A stretch of DNA of 33,810 bases from positions 1 to 33,810 of the forward strand of contig JAZTWV010000002.1 of NCBI GenBank assembly GCA_045636145.1, read 5' to 3'. The stretch comes from Flemingiibacterium sp045636145 (lineage in GTDB: Bacteria; Bacillota; Clostridia; Oscillospirales; CAG-272). This document shows, piece by piece, positions 1-7,170 of this stretch. The position numbers and the translations under genes are program-made. Under the pieces are notes generated by a model. That model was not told where the DNA came from. It saw only the letters and a program-made list of their open reading frames with translations, and ran no database searches. Every line of letters begins with the position of its first letter. Positions within the stretch are counted from its first letter, which is position 1.

Positions 1-71
1 GGTGCAAACACAATATGGTACTTGCAATTCCACTTAGTATGTGATAAACTATTTATGTCATTTATGCTCAT
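1..71 (-). CDS. tnpA: IS200/IS605 transposase TnpA, N-terminal 23 codons (partial)
   Basis: The minus strand from 71 reads MSINDINSLSHTKWNCKY and continues HIVFA to the edge. This is the typical N-terminus of the IS200-family Y1 (HUH) single-strand transposase, which excises and inserts the top strand of the element as a circular single-stranded intermediate. The HUH motif and catalytic tyrosine lie beyond the window, so activity cannot be judged. An ideal AAAGGAGG sits at 81-88, nine bases before the ATG, which fixes the start. The recognition rests on the SLSHTKWNCKYHIVF signature, recalled from the family. Confidence 0.85.
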   Translation of the reverse strand, partial: MSINDINSLSHTKWNCKYHIVFA

Positions 72-81
72 CGTAAATGAC

Positions 82-141
82 CTCCTTTGTTGTATTTTTT
101 GTGCAGTTGGCAGACCGCACTTCTATTATACAACAAAGGAG
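82..141 (-). promoter_or_regulatory. RBS-sequestering inverted repeat in tnpA leader
   Basis: Two perfect 14-base arms (82-95 and 128-141) flank a 32-base loop. The arm at 82-95 contains most of the tnpA Shine-Dalgarno sequence, so a transcript entering from outside would fold and hide it. In Salmonella IS200 a 5' UTR hairpin is known to block transposase translation in this way; applying that here is inference from position. Confidence 0.65.
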
Positions 142-176
142 TTTTTCTGTCATTATCAACTATCTAATTCTTACCG

Positions 177-199
177 AACCACGCGTCCAACGCGTGGTT
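177..199. repeat. IS left-end hairpin
   Basis: AACCACGCGT and ACGCGTGGTT form a perfect 10-base inverted repeat around a CCA loop. Its position just inside the presumed element boundary and upstream of tnpA fits the subterminal hairpin that IS200/IS605 TnpA binds. It could also act as a terminator on the plus strand, where TTTT follows. Confidence 0.6.
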
Positions 200-210
200 T
201 TGGTATACAA

Positions 211-246
211 TAAAAAAACAGCCTCGGCAAAAGCCGAGGCTGTTTT
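211..246 (-). terminator. Rho-independent terminator of tRNA-Thr
   Basis: A 12-base perfect stem (217-228 with 233-244) has a four-base loop. On the minus strand seven T follow (complement of 212-218). It begins directly after the tRNA CCA end. Confidence 0.85.
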
Positions 247-320
247 GGAGCTGGAAATGGGATTTGAACCCACGGCCTATTGATTACGAATCAATTGCGC
301 TACCACTGCGCCATTCCAGC
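246..320 (-). tRNA. tRNA-Thr (anticodon CGT), CCA encoded
   Basis: The minus strand from 320 folds as a cloverleaf. The seven-base acceptor stem GCTGGAA pairs with TTCCAGC; the D arm has GCGC stems around AGTGGTA; the anticodon stem ATTGA/TCAAT carries the loop TTCGTAA, so the anticodon is CGT, reading ACG; the T arm contains GGTTCAAATCC. The discriminator base is T and CCA is encoded at 246-248. A consensus promoter lies upstream at 380-408 and a terminator follows at once, so this is a single-gene transcript. Confidence 0.93.
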
Positions 321-335
321 ATATTAAATTCACTG

Positions 336-364
336 TTGCATTATATAAAAAAATATGGTACAAT
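336..364 (+). promoter_or_regulatory. Promoter for rsmA
   Basis: TTGCAT (336-341), a 17-base spacer and TACAAT (359-364) match a sigma-A promoter. The expected start is near 371, giving an 80-base leader to rsmA. It overlaps the oppositely directed tRNA promoter. Confidence 0.6.
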
Positions 365-379
365 ATAAGCAACACTAAT

Positions 380-408
380 ATTATACCCGATTCACCTCAT
401 TTTGTCAA
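380..408 (-). promoter_or_regulatory. Promoter for tRNA-Thr
   Basis: On the minus strand TTGACA (403-408), a 17-base spacer and TATAAT (380-385) form a perfect sigma-A consensus. The expected start is near 373, about 50 bases before the mature tRNA. Confidence 0.85.
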
Positions 409-450
409 GGGTCGGGCAGTAAAAAAACAAAGTTTTTTATTGGAGCTGTC

Positions 451-1341
451 ATGAGACTTACGGATATTTCAACCATACGCGAGATAATGGGACGCCATGG
501 CGTGTCCTTTCAGAAAAAATTCGGGCAGAACTTTCTTATAAATCCCACTGTGCCGGAGCGAATAGCCGAGGCGGCGTGCGAGGTGCGCGGTGACGTGCCG
601 CTTGGCATACTTGAGATAGGCCCCGGCATCGGTACGCTTACAAGGGAGCTGTCCGCTCGTGCCGATAAGGTGGTTGCACTTGAAATCGACTCAAATCTTA
701 TACCGATCCTTGATGAAACACTTGCGGACTGCGGTAATACATCGGTTATAAACAGCGACGTTATGAAGACCGATCTTTCTGAGCTTTGCGAGAGGGAATT
801 TTCGTCCTGCGGTATGCAAATGTCGGTCGCCGCTAATCTTCCGTATTACATTACCACCCCTATACTCATGAAGCTGGTGGAGTCAAAGCTCCCCTTTGAG
901 ACCATCACCGTAATGATACAAAAAGAGGTGGCACAAAGACTTACCGCACCTGCCGGTGATTCCGAATACGGCGCCATTACCGCGGCACTGTCCTATTACG
1001 GCAAGACGGAACGGCTCTTTACAGTACCGGCAGGCTGCTTTTTGCCAGCACCTAAGGTGGATTCTGCGGTTATTCGCATTACGCTTCACAAAGAGCCGCC
1101 GGTTTCGGTCAAATGCGAGGAGATGCTGTTCAAGACTATACGAGGTGCCTTTGCACAGCGCAGAAAGACTCTCTCAAATTCGCTGACTACCGAGTTTTCA
1201 CATCTTGGCAAAGAGGGAATAGCATCCGCTATAGCCAAGGCAGGTCTTGAGCCGTCTATTCGCGGTGAACGGCTGACTCTTGAAGATTTTGCAAGGCTTT
1301 CGGATGTGCTTTACACGCTTTCCGAGGAAATATCGGAGTAA
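451..1341 (+). CDS. rsmA: 16S rRNA (adenine1518/1519-N6)-dimethyltransferase
   Basis: RsmA (KsgA) dimethylates two adjacent adenines in helix 45 of 16S rRNA during late 30S assembly, using S-adenosylmethionine. The 296-residue protein has the family signatures in order: FGQNFL (24-29), the SAM-binding EIGPGIGTLT (55-64), the acidic end of strand 2 at VALEID (75-80), and the catalytic motif NLPYYITTP (129-137). Length is typical. GGAG six bases before the ATG supports the start. It stands alone between tRNA-Thr (opposite strand) and pckG, with its own promoter at 336-364. There is no clear terminator before the pckG promoter, so some read-through is likely. Loss of this enzyme is classically linked to kasugamycin resistance. 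Confidence 0.97.
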   Translation: MRLTDISTIREIMGRHGVSFQKKFGQNFLINPTVPERIAEAACEVRGDVPLGILEIGPGIGTLTRELSARADKVVALEIDSNLIPILDETLADCGNTSVINSDVMKTDLSELCEREFSSCGMQMSVAANLPYYITTPILMKLVESKLPFETITVMIQKEVAQRLTAPAGDSEYGAITAALSYYGKTERLFTVPAGCFLPAPKVDSAVIRITLHKEPPVSVKCEEMLFKTIRGAFAQRRKTLSNSLTTEFSHLGKEGIASAIAKAGLEPSIRGERLTLEDFARLSDVLYTLSEEISE

Positions 1342-1387
1342 ATTTATTAACAATGTGTAAAAATGTCATAATTCTCCCATTTTTCAC

Positions 1388-1416
1388 TTGCAATTTGCAA
1401 AAGAATAAAGTATAAT
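1388..1416 (+). promoter_or_regulatory. Promoter for pckG
   Basis: TTGCAA (1388-1393), a 17-base spacer and TATAAT (1411-1416) fit sigma-A. The start would be near 1423, with a 70-base leader. A second TTGCAA copy lies at 1395-1400. I see no convincing CcpA cre site. Confidence 0.75.
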
Positions 1417-1493
1417 GTATAATGGCGGAGAAATGGTAAACTTTCACCGTATTGCTATGTAAATATTATAAAATTATTGATAGGAGAATAAAA

Positions 1494-3275
1494 ATGGCAC
1501 TAACCACAAACAAGTTTGTCAACGAGTGGGTTGACGAAATGGCTGCTATGACAAAGCCTGATAAAATCGTTCTTATTGACGGTTCACAGGCTCAGATTGA
1601 TGCACTTCGCGATGAGGCTTGCTCTACCGGTGAGATCATAAAGCTCAACCAGGAGCTTCTTCCCGATTGCTACCTCCACAGAACTGCTGTAAATGACGTT
1701 GCTCGCGTTGAGGGCAGAACATTTATATGCACCACCAAGAAAGAGGATGCAGGAAACATCAACAACTGGATGGCTCCCGACGAAATGTATGCAAAGCTTA
1801 AGAAGCTGTACACCGGCGCTATGAAGGGCAGAACCATGTACGTTATCCCCTATTCCATGGCTGAGGTTGGCTCTCCCTTTGCAAAATACGGTATCGAGCT
1901 TACCGACTCCATCTACGTTGTTCTCAACATGGTAATCATGACCCGCGTTGGTCTTTCCGTGCTTGAAGCTCTCGGTGATTCTCCTGACTATATCAAGGGT
2001 CTCCATGCTAAGGCTGACCTTGACGAGGAAAACCGTTATATCGTTCATTTCCCTGAGGATAACACCATTATGTCCGTTAACTCCGGTTACGGCGGAAACG
2101 TTCTTCTCGGTAAGAAGTGCTTCGCACTCCGTATTGCTTCCTACCTCGGACGCAAAGAGGGCTGGATGGCTGAGCATATGCTTATTCTCGGCATCGAAGG
2201 TCCCGACGGTGAAGTTAAGTACGTTACCGGCGCATTCCCGTCTGCTTGCGGTAAGACCAACCTTGCAATGCTTATTCCCCCTGCAATCTACAAGAACAAG
2301 GGCTACAAGGCATGGTGTGTTGGTGACGATATCGCATGGCTCCGCGTTGGCGACGACGGCAGACTTTGGGCAGTTAACCCCGAGAACGGCTTCTTTGGTG
2401 TTGCTCCCGGTACTAACGAGCAGTCCAACCCCAACGCTCTTGCAACCTGCATGAAGAACACCATCTTTACCAATGTTGTTCACAATCTTGATAACAACAC
2501 CGTTTGGTGGGAAGGTCTTGACAAGAATCCTCCTGCAAATGCAAACGACTGGAAGGGCAACAAGTGGGATTATACCAAGTATGACAAGAAGGATAAGTCC
2601 ACCTGCGGCGCACATCCCAACTCCAGATTTACCGCTTCTGCGGCTAACTGCCCCTGCCTCTCCTCTGAGTTCAACAATCCGGCAGGTGTTCCGATCTCCG
2701 CTATCATCTTCGGCGGCAGACGTGCAAAGACCGCTCCCCTGGTATACCAGGCAAGAAGCTGGCAGCATGGCGTGTTCGTAGGCTCTATCATGGCTTCCGA
2801 GACTACCGCGGCTGCTACCGGTGCTGTAGGCGTTGTAAGACGTGACCCCATGGCTATGCGTCCTTTCACCGGCTACGACATGGGTGACTACTTCGCACAT
2901 TGGCTTGCAATGGGCAAGAAGATCTCCAATCCTCCTATGATCTTCAACGTAAACTGGTTCAGAACTGACGATGAAGGACACTTCATCTGGCCCGGATTCG
3001 GTGACAATATGCGTGTTGTTATGTGGATCCTCGCTCGCTGTGCAGGTCAGGTTGACGCTGTTGAGACTCCCATCGGATTTGTTCCGAAGGCTGAGGACAT
3101 CAATATCGAGGGTCTTGACATCGACGTTGATACTGTTCGCGGACTTCTCGACGTTGATCCCGCACTCTGGCGCGATGAGCTTGCAGGAATCGAAGAATTC
3201 TACAAGCAGATCGGCGATCGCGTTCCCGCTGAGCTTTACGACGAGCTTGCTGCTCTCAAGGCAAGACTTGGCTAA
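1494..3275 (+). CDS. pckG: Phosphoenolpyruvate carboxykinase (GTP)
   Basis: This 593-residue enzyme interconverts oxaloacetate plus GTP and PEP plus CO2 plus GDP. It works either in gluconeogenesis or, in many anaerobes, as the PEP-to-oxaloacetate step of fermentation. Motifs mark the GTP class rather than the ATP class: SGYGGN (197-202), the P-loop variant GAFPSACGKTNLAM (246-259), VGDDIAWLR (276-284) and NPENGFFGVAPGT (295-307). The start at 1494 is chosen because TAGGAG lies seven bases ahead and the N-terminus MALTTNKFVNEWV fits the family; an in-frame ATG 14 codons upstream lacks a good ribosome binding site. The gene has its own promoter and a strong terminator. Its codon use suggests high expression. 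Confidence 0.97.
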   Translation: MALTTNKFVNEWVDEMAAMTKPDKIVLIDGSQAQIDALRDEACSTGEIIKLNQELLPDCYLHRTAVNDVARVEGRTFICTTKKEDAGNINNWMAPDEMYAKLKKLYTGAMKGRTMYVIPYSMAEVGSPFAKYGIELTDSIYVVLNMVIMTRVGLSVLEALGDSPDYIKGLHAKADLDEENRYIVHFPEDNTIMSVNSGYGGNVLLGKKCFALRIASYLGRKEGWMAEHMLILGIEGPDGEVKYVTGAFPSACGKTNLAMLIPPAIYKNKGYKAWCVGDDIAWLRVGDDGRLWAVNPENGFFGVAPGTNEQSNPNALATCMKNTIFTNVVHNLDNNTVWWEGLDKNPPANANDWKGNKWDYTKYDKKDKSTCGAHPNSRFTASAANCPCLSSEFNNPAGVPISAIIFGGRRAKTAPLVYQARSWQHGVFVGSIMASETTAAATGAVGVVRRDPMAMRPFTGYDMGDYFAHWLAMGKKISNPPMIFNVNWFRTDDEGHFIWPGFGDNMRVVMWILARCAGQVDAVETPIGFVPKAEDINIEGLDIDVDTVRGLLDVDPALWRDELAGIEEFYKQIGDRVPAELYDELAALKARLG

Positions 3276-3285
3276 TAGAAATTAC

Positions 3286-3325
3286 AAAAATCCCAACAGA
3301 TCTAAAAATCTGTTGGGATTTTTTG
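3286..3325 (+). terminator. Terminator after pckG, probably bidirectional
   Basis: ATCCCAACAGAT pairs with ATCTGTTGGGAT over a short A-rich loop, followed by TTTTT on the plus strand and preceded by AAAAA. It can therefore also end the convergent hflX-yigZ-xre transcript. Confidence 0.88.
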
Positions 3326-3336
3326 TGTGTGAATTA

Positions 3337-3543
3337 TCAATAATTTCTGTGTGGGTTATCGGTAAGACCGAGAAGATAGTCTACGGATACTCCGAAAAAG
3401 TTGGCAAGCCTGATAAGCTCGGCGATGCCCGGCTCGCGTTCTACCGTTTCGTATCGGCTGATAGTGTTTTGCGTAGTGTTAAGCTCCATCGCAAGCTTTA
3501 TTTGCGATATGCCTTTTGATTTTCGTATTTCTCTCAATCTCAC
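3337..3543 (-). CDS. Small XRE-family helix-turn-helix regulator
   Basis: The 68-residue protein is essentially one Cro/C1-type HTH domain: MRLREIRKSKGISQIKLAMELNTT with the recognition-helix region TQNTISRYETVEREPG (28-43), then LIRLANFFGVSVDYLLGLTD. It starts with GTG. An in-frame TAG two codons upstream excludes a longer reading. The gene begins six bases after the yigZ stop codon, whose AGGTAG supplies the ribosome binding site, so it is probably translationally coupled to yigZ in an hflX-yigZ-xre transcript. Family members of this size bind DNA as dimers and often act as local repressors. The target is unknown and there is no effector domain. Confidence 0.85.
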   Translation of the reverse strand: MRLREIRKSKGISQIKLAMELNTTQNTISRYETVEREPGIAELIRLANFFGVSVDYLLGLTDNPHRNY

Positions 3544-3549
3544 TGTGCA

Positions 3550-4215
3550 CTACCTGAAATCAAACCTTTCCCCAAGAACCTCGGCGCATATTTTGCCGGC
3601 AAACATTTCGGAAAGCTTCGCTTCAAACTCCGCGAACTTTACAGCCTTGATTGCAAGCTTCAAGGTAACACTGCCGCCGAAATCGCTGGCGTCAACGATA
3701 ATACCGTATTTCGGAAATTCATAGTTCAGCTTTTGATAAGCGCCGTAATCACACACAAGTCGAAACTCTGTGTAGCATTCGTAGGTGACGATGTGCGCCG
3801 CATCAAGAGCTATTTTTGCGCCGTTTGCATAGGCGCGCACAAGTCCGCCTGCACCAAGAAGTATGCCTCCAAAATAGCGTGTCACAACAACACAGCAGTC
3901 GGTTGCACCGCTTTTCTTAATGACATCGAGTATGGGTACGCCTGCCGTGCCCTGCGGTTCGCCGTCGTCCGAATATCGCGCGATTCCGCCTCCGTTAAGC
4001 TCGTATGCGTAGCAGTTGTGCGTGGCGTCGCCGTGCTTGTGGCGAATCTTTTTTATAAATTCAAGTGCATCTTCCTCGGATTTTATGGGGCAGGCATAGC
4101 CGATGAACACAGATTTTTTCTCGGCAAATTCGGCGGATGCCTCCATTTCAAGAGTGGTATGAGTCTTTGGCGTACTCTCGGTAGGAGCTTCAATATTCTT
4201 CGTCTTCTTCGCCAT
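3550..4215 (-). CDS. YigZ/IMPACT family protein
   Basis: The 221-residue protein belongs to the conserved YigZ family, related to eukaryotic IMPACT, which regulates GCN2 kinase. The bacterial role is unsettled; ribosome or nucleotide-related functions have been suggested. Family signatures are visible: KKIRHKHGDATHNCYAYEL, then SDDGEPQGTAGVPILDVI and VTRYFGGILLGAGGLVRAY. The usual N-terminal IMPACT fold is followed by the smaller DUF1949-like C-terminal part (KLNYEFPKYGIIV onward). The first 20 residues are a polar, Thr/Lys-rich extension. The start at 4215 has GAGGGAGAG upstream and lies inside the 3' end of hflX, overlapping by 26 bases, so the two genes are co-transcribed and probably coupled. 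Confidence 0.92.
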   Translation of the reverse strand: MAKKTKNIEAPTESTPKTHTTLEMEASAEFAEKKSVFIGYACPIKSEEDALEFIKKIRHKHGDATHNCYAYELNGGGIARYSDDGEPQGTAGVPILDVIKKSGATDCCVVVTRYFGGILLGAGGLVRAYANGAKIALDAAHIVTYECYTEFRLVCDYGAYQKLNYEFPKYGIIVDASDFGGSVTLKLAIKAVKFAEFEAKLSEMFAGKICAEVLGERFDFR

Positions 4216-5485
4216 TGCTCTCTCCCTCTTTTTTCACACGGTAACGGTCATACTGACCGCGGGTTTTCGCATCTACCGTGGCTCTTACGGTAACATTATC
4301 GCTTCCGTAATCAATGTCGATTATCTCCGCCGAAGCGTAAAGCCTGTTGACAACACCTGCATCTGAGTTGGGAATTATAAATACTTCCTCGCTTTTTCCC
4401 TCCTGAACCATGATTTCAAGCTTGCGTACCAGCTCATCAAGCCCCTCGCCTGTCAGTGCAGATACCGCTACCGAATTTTTGCCCGGATCAAGGGCGATAT
4501 GCCCGAAGCCAAGCTCCGCGCGGTCACATTTGTTGTAGACGTACAGAGTTGGCTTGCCCGATGCGCCAAGCTCGGAAAGCAGCTTTTCCGTAACGGCAAG
4601 CTGATTCATTGCCTCCGGATCGGAAGCATCAATGAGGATCAGGATTATATCCGAAAATACCGCTTCGTCAAGGGTTGATTTAAAAGCCTTGATAAGATGG
4701 TGTGGCAGATTTCGGATGAAACCTACGGTGTCGGTAAGGAGTATGTCAACGCCGCAGGGAAGTGTGAATTTACGTGTGGTGGGGTCGAGGGTTGCAAAGA
4801 GCTTGTCCTCTGCCAGAATACCTGCATCGGTGAGACGGTTGAGAAGAGTGGATTTGCCTGCATTTGTGTATCCCACGATGGATACCTTTGCAATGCCGGA
4901 ACGCTCTCTCGCCTTTCTCTGTGTGGCACGTCCGCGGTCAAGATCGGCAAGCTCGGAGAGAAGCTGCTCTTCCCGACGCTTAAGATGACGGCGGTCGGTT
5001 TCAAGCTTCGATTCACCCGGACCGCGTGTACCGATACCGCCGCCAAGCCTTGACAGCTCAGTACCCTTACCGGTAAGTCGGGGCGCAGTATACTTAAGCT
5101 GTGCCAATTCTACCTGAAGTTTACCTTCTCTTGAGGATGCGTGAAGCGCGAAAATATCAAGTATCAGCATGGATCTATCAAGCACGCGCACGTCGCAGTC
5201 GATACCGTCTTCGATGTTGCGAATCTGCATCGGGGACAGCTCAAGGTCGAATATAACCAGCTTTATATCGTTGTTTTTGCATAAATCGGACAGCTCTATA
5301 AGCTTTCCGCTTCCGATACAGGTGCGGTGATTGGGAGCGTCAAGAGACTGCACCATTTTTGCAAATACGCTTCCTCCGGCAGTGTCAAGCAGCCGCTCAA
5401 GCTCTGCAAGAGATGTTTCGCACTCGCCGTCCTTCATTTTATCTGTATTTACCGCGACGAGCACGGCTCTTTCAAAATCTTCCAT
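4190..5485 (-). CDS. hflX: Ribosome-associated GTPase HflX
   Basis: HflX binds the 50S subunit and can split stalled 70S ribosomes, for example after heat or antibiotic stress. The 431-residue protein shows the N-terminal HflX domain and the glycine-rich linker GGGIGTRGPGESKLETDRR (148-166), which is diagnostic. The GTPase domain follows: Walker A GYTNAGKS (205-212), switch I TLDPTTRK (232-239), DTVG (252-255) and NKCD (318-321). GGAGGTACACCT precedes the ATG. The end overlaps yigZ. The rpmE terminator lies only about 20 bases upstream, so hflX either depends on read-through or uses a promoter inside rpmE; I could not identify one. Confidence 0.96.
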   Translation of the reverse strand: MEDFERAVLVAVNTDKMKDGECETSLAELERLLDTAGGSVFAKMVQSLDAPNHRTCIGSGKLIELSDLCKNNDIKLVIFDLELSPMQIRNIEDGIDCDVRVLDRSMLILDIFALHASSREGKLQVELAQLKYTAPRLTGKGTELSRLGGGIGTRGPGESKLETDRRHLKRREEQLLSELADLDRGRATQRKARERSGIAKVSIVGYTNAGKSTLLNRLTDAGILAEDKLFATLDPTTRKFTLPCGVDILLTDTVGFIRNLPHHLIKAFKSTLDEAVFSDIILILIDASDPEAMNQLAVTEKLLSELGASGKPTLYVYNKCDRAELGFGHIALDPGKNSVAVSALTGEGLDELVRKLEIMVQEGKSEEVFIIPNSDAGVVNRLYASAEIIDIDYGSDNVTVRATVDAKTRGQYDRYRVKKEGESNGEEDEEY

Positions 5486-5506
5486 AGGTGTACCTCCAAT
5501 TTAGAG

Positions 5507-5549
5507 AGAAAAAAGGGCTTGAAGCCTCAAAAAGACGCTTCAAACCCCC
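5507..5549 (-). terminator. Terminator after rpmE
   Basis: An 11-base stem (5515-5525 with 5537-5547, one G-U pair) is followed on the minus strand by TTTTTT. It separates rpmE from hflX, possibly with leakage that feeds hflX. Confidence 0.82.
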
Positions 5550-5562
5550 GATAGGCAAATAA

Positions 5563-5766
5563 TTATTTAGCCTGCTCAAGACGCTTCTTGAACTTATCTA
5601 CACGACCGCCTGCATCGACGAGCTTCTGCTTGCCGGTGTAGAAGGGATGACACTTGGAGCAAATTTCAACCTTCATGTCGCCTTTGGTAGAACGGGTTGC
5701 AACGGTTTCGCCGCAAGCGCACTTAATTGTAACTTCCTTGTATTCGGGATGGAGTCCTTCCTTCAT
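5563..5766 (-). CDS. rpmE: 50S ribosomal protein L31, zinc-binding form
   Basis: This 67-residue ribosomal protein sits at the 50S-30S bridge. It keeps the zinc-ribbon cysteines (CACGE and CSKC), so it is the C+ form, rather than the cysteine-free paralogue made under zinc limitation. MKEGLHPEY is the canonical N-terminus. The ATG at 5766 is chosen over one five codons upstream because GAGGTG sits eight bases before it. The gene has its own promoter (5831-5859), a hairpin-bearing leader and a terminator, so it is monocistronic. Confidence 0.96.
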   Translation of the reverse strand: MKEGLHPEYKEVTIKCACGETVATRSTKGDMKVEICSKCHPFYTGKQKLVDAGGRVDKFKKRLEQAK

Positions 5767-5789
5767 GTTTTTACACCTCATTTGTCATT

Positions 5790-5818
5790 ATTTGCATGGA
5801 TTTTGCCATGCCGCAAAT
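5790..5818 (-). promoter_or_regulatory. Leader hairpin of rpmE, candidate L31 autoregulatory element
   Basis: In the short rpmE leader, GCATGG (5794-5799) pairs with CCATGC (5806-5811). An alternative fold pairs ATTTGC (5790-5795) with GCAAAT (5813-5818) outside ATGG/CCAT. It lies at the very 5' end of the predicted transcript. Ribosomal protein leaders for L31 have been proposed in several phyla; whether this matches one is inference. Confidence 0.45.
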
Positions 5819-5830
5819 ATCATACACCAT

Positions 5831-5859
5831 AGTATAACATACTTTCTCGCAAATTGCAA
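5831..5859 (-). promoter_or_regulatory. Promoter for rpmE
   Basis: On the minus strand TTGCAA (5854-5859), a 17-base spacer and TATACT (5831-5836) fit sigma-A. The start would be near 5824. Confidence 0.75.
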
Positions 5860-5909
5860 TAGTTTTTCGAAAATTTATGAGATTTTTTTAAAATATATCA
5901 AAGACACGG

Positions 5910-7088
5910 TTAATCCGCGTTGATATCGTCGTAAGCGTTGGTATAGATTCGGGGAATACGCGGTGAAATGCCGCAGATGAGCTCATAGGGAATAGTGCCC
6001 ATCATAGATGCCAGCCTATCTGCGCGTATACGTTCGTCCGCACCCATAAGCGTGGCTATGGAATCCACCTTTGCTGATGGGATGTCGGTTACATCCACCA
6101 TAAGCTGATCCATGCACACCCTGCCGAGTATTGGGGCGGGGCAGTCGTCGATTATCACGCTCGCTTTGTTCGAAAGAAGCCTCGGATAGCCGTCCGCATA
6201 ACCCACGGATATGGTAGCAACGCGCGTTTCGCGGTCTGTTACGAATGTGTGACCGTAGCTTATGCCGACACCTGAGTCAAGCGTTTTCACATCGGTGATC
6301 CGTGCACGCAGAGCCATTGCCGGCTTCAGATTAAGAACTCTGGCGGTATCATCCGACGGGTTTAAACCGTAAAGGGAAATGCCCTGACGGACAAGATCGT
6401 ATTTTTCGGCAAATGCGGCTTCAGTCAGCGCGGCGCTGTTGCACATACTTTTGAAGGTCGGCTCAATACCGCGTTCCGCCAGCCTTGCAACAAACTCATT
6501 AAAACGTTCGGTCTGTACCATAGCAGATGCTTTGTCGGCTTCGTCGGCACAGGCGTAGTGGCTGAAGATTCCCATAATTTCAATGTTGTCAAAGGATGCT
6601 ATTTCCTCGGCAATTTCAACGCCGCGGAGCATTTTCTGCGGAGTAGTGCATTCAATACCGATTCTGGACATCCCCGTGTCTGCAACAAGGAAGCAGGGAG
6701 CGGCAGTGCCGCGCTTCTTTGCGGCATCGGAAAGCTTCTTTGCAGAATCGGGTGTGAAAATGCTGGGAATAATATTATCGTACTTTATAAGTTCATCGTA
6801 CAGGGACGGATGCACTTCGCTTAAAATAATTATATGAGATTTAATGCCTGACTCTATAAGCTCAAGTGCCTCAAAAAGTGTGGCAACGGCAAAATACTGT
6901 GCGCCGCATCTTTTTTCAAGCTCAGCGGCAACACGATTTGCACCGTGACCGTAGGCATCCGCCTTTACAACGGCAATTATATTTGCGCCGTACATGGCGG
7001 CGTGGGACTTTGCGGCATTGAAATTCTGACGGATCGCCGCAAGGTCTATTTCTGCCCATGCGCGGGTCATGTTTGTATTTGTTCCCAT
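5910..7088 (-). CDS. alr: Alanine racemase
   Basis: This PLP enzyme converts L- to D-alanine for peptidoglycan in the cytoplasm. The 392-residue protein has the two halves expected of the fold: an N-terminal barrel with the PLP lysine in AVVKADAYGHG (K42), and the second catalytic base, tyrosine, in GISYGHTF (Y278). GRVCMDQLMVDVT near residue 320 is also typical. AAGG lies about nine bases before the ATG at 7088; a second ATG at codon 7 (MTRAWAEIDL) is the main alternative. It follows the SGNH hydrolase by 82 bases without a clear terminator or promoter, so it may be the last gene of the XRE-cupin operon. No firm terminator is seen after it. Confidence 0.96.
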   Translation of the reverse strand: MGTNTNMTRAWAEIDLAAIRQNFNAAKSHAAMYGANIIAVVKADAYGHGANRVAAELEKRCGAQYFAVATLFEALELIESGIKSHIIILSEVHPSLYDELIKYDNIIPSIFTPDSAKKLSDAAKKRGTAAPCFLVADTGMSRIGIECTTPQKMLRGVEIAEEIASFDNIEIMGIFSHYACADEADKASAMVQTERFNEFVARLAERGIEPTFKSMCNSAALTEAAFAEKYDLVRQGISLYGLNPSDDTARVLNLKPAMALRARITDVKTLDSGVGISYGHTFVTDRETRVATISVGYADGYPRLLSNKASVIIDDCPAPILGRVCMDQLMVDVTDIPSAKVDSIATLMGADERIRADRLASMMGTIPYELICGISPRIPRIYTNAYDDINAD

Positions 7089-7170
7089 AGTGTCTGACCT
7101 TACAGGCCAAGACCCCCTTTATATGTTTTATGAAAATTTATAAATCCATTATCGACAGGGTGTTTCGATA

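Larger units (their letters stand above)
1..200 (-). mobile_element. IS200/IS605-family element, left end only
   Basis: This is the left end of an insertion sequence whose remainder lies outside the window. Three things support the call: an IS200-type transposase N-terminus at the edge, a perfect hairpin at 177-199, and an inverted repeat at 82-141 that covers the transposase ribosome binding site. IS200/IS605 elements have no terminal inverted repeats or target duplication and use subterminal hairpins recognised by TnpA. The exact boundary cannot be fixed; it probably lies near 200-211, against the tRNA terminator. Confidence 0.8.

Noticed and set aside
1584..2981. Long open frame (465 codons) antisense to pckG
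   Set aside because: It is the mirror of a highly biased, strongly conserved gene; the protein resembles nothing and has no ribosome binding site. The pckG motifs prove the plus strand is coding.
5895..5930. Stem over the alr stop codon as a terminator
   Set aside because: ATATCAA/TTGATAT pairs across a large imperfect inner loop, and the downstream T-run is interrupted; too weak to list.
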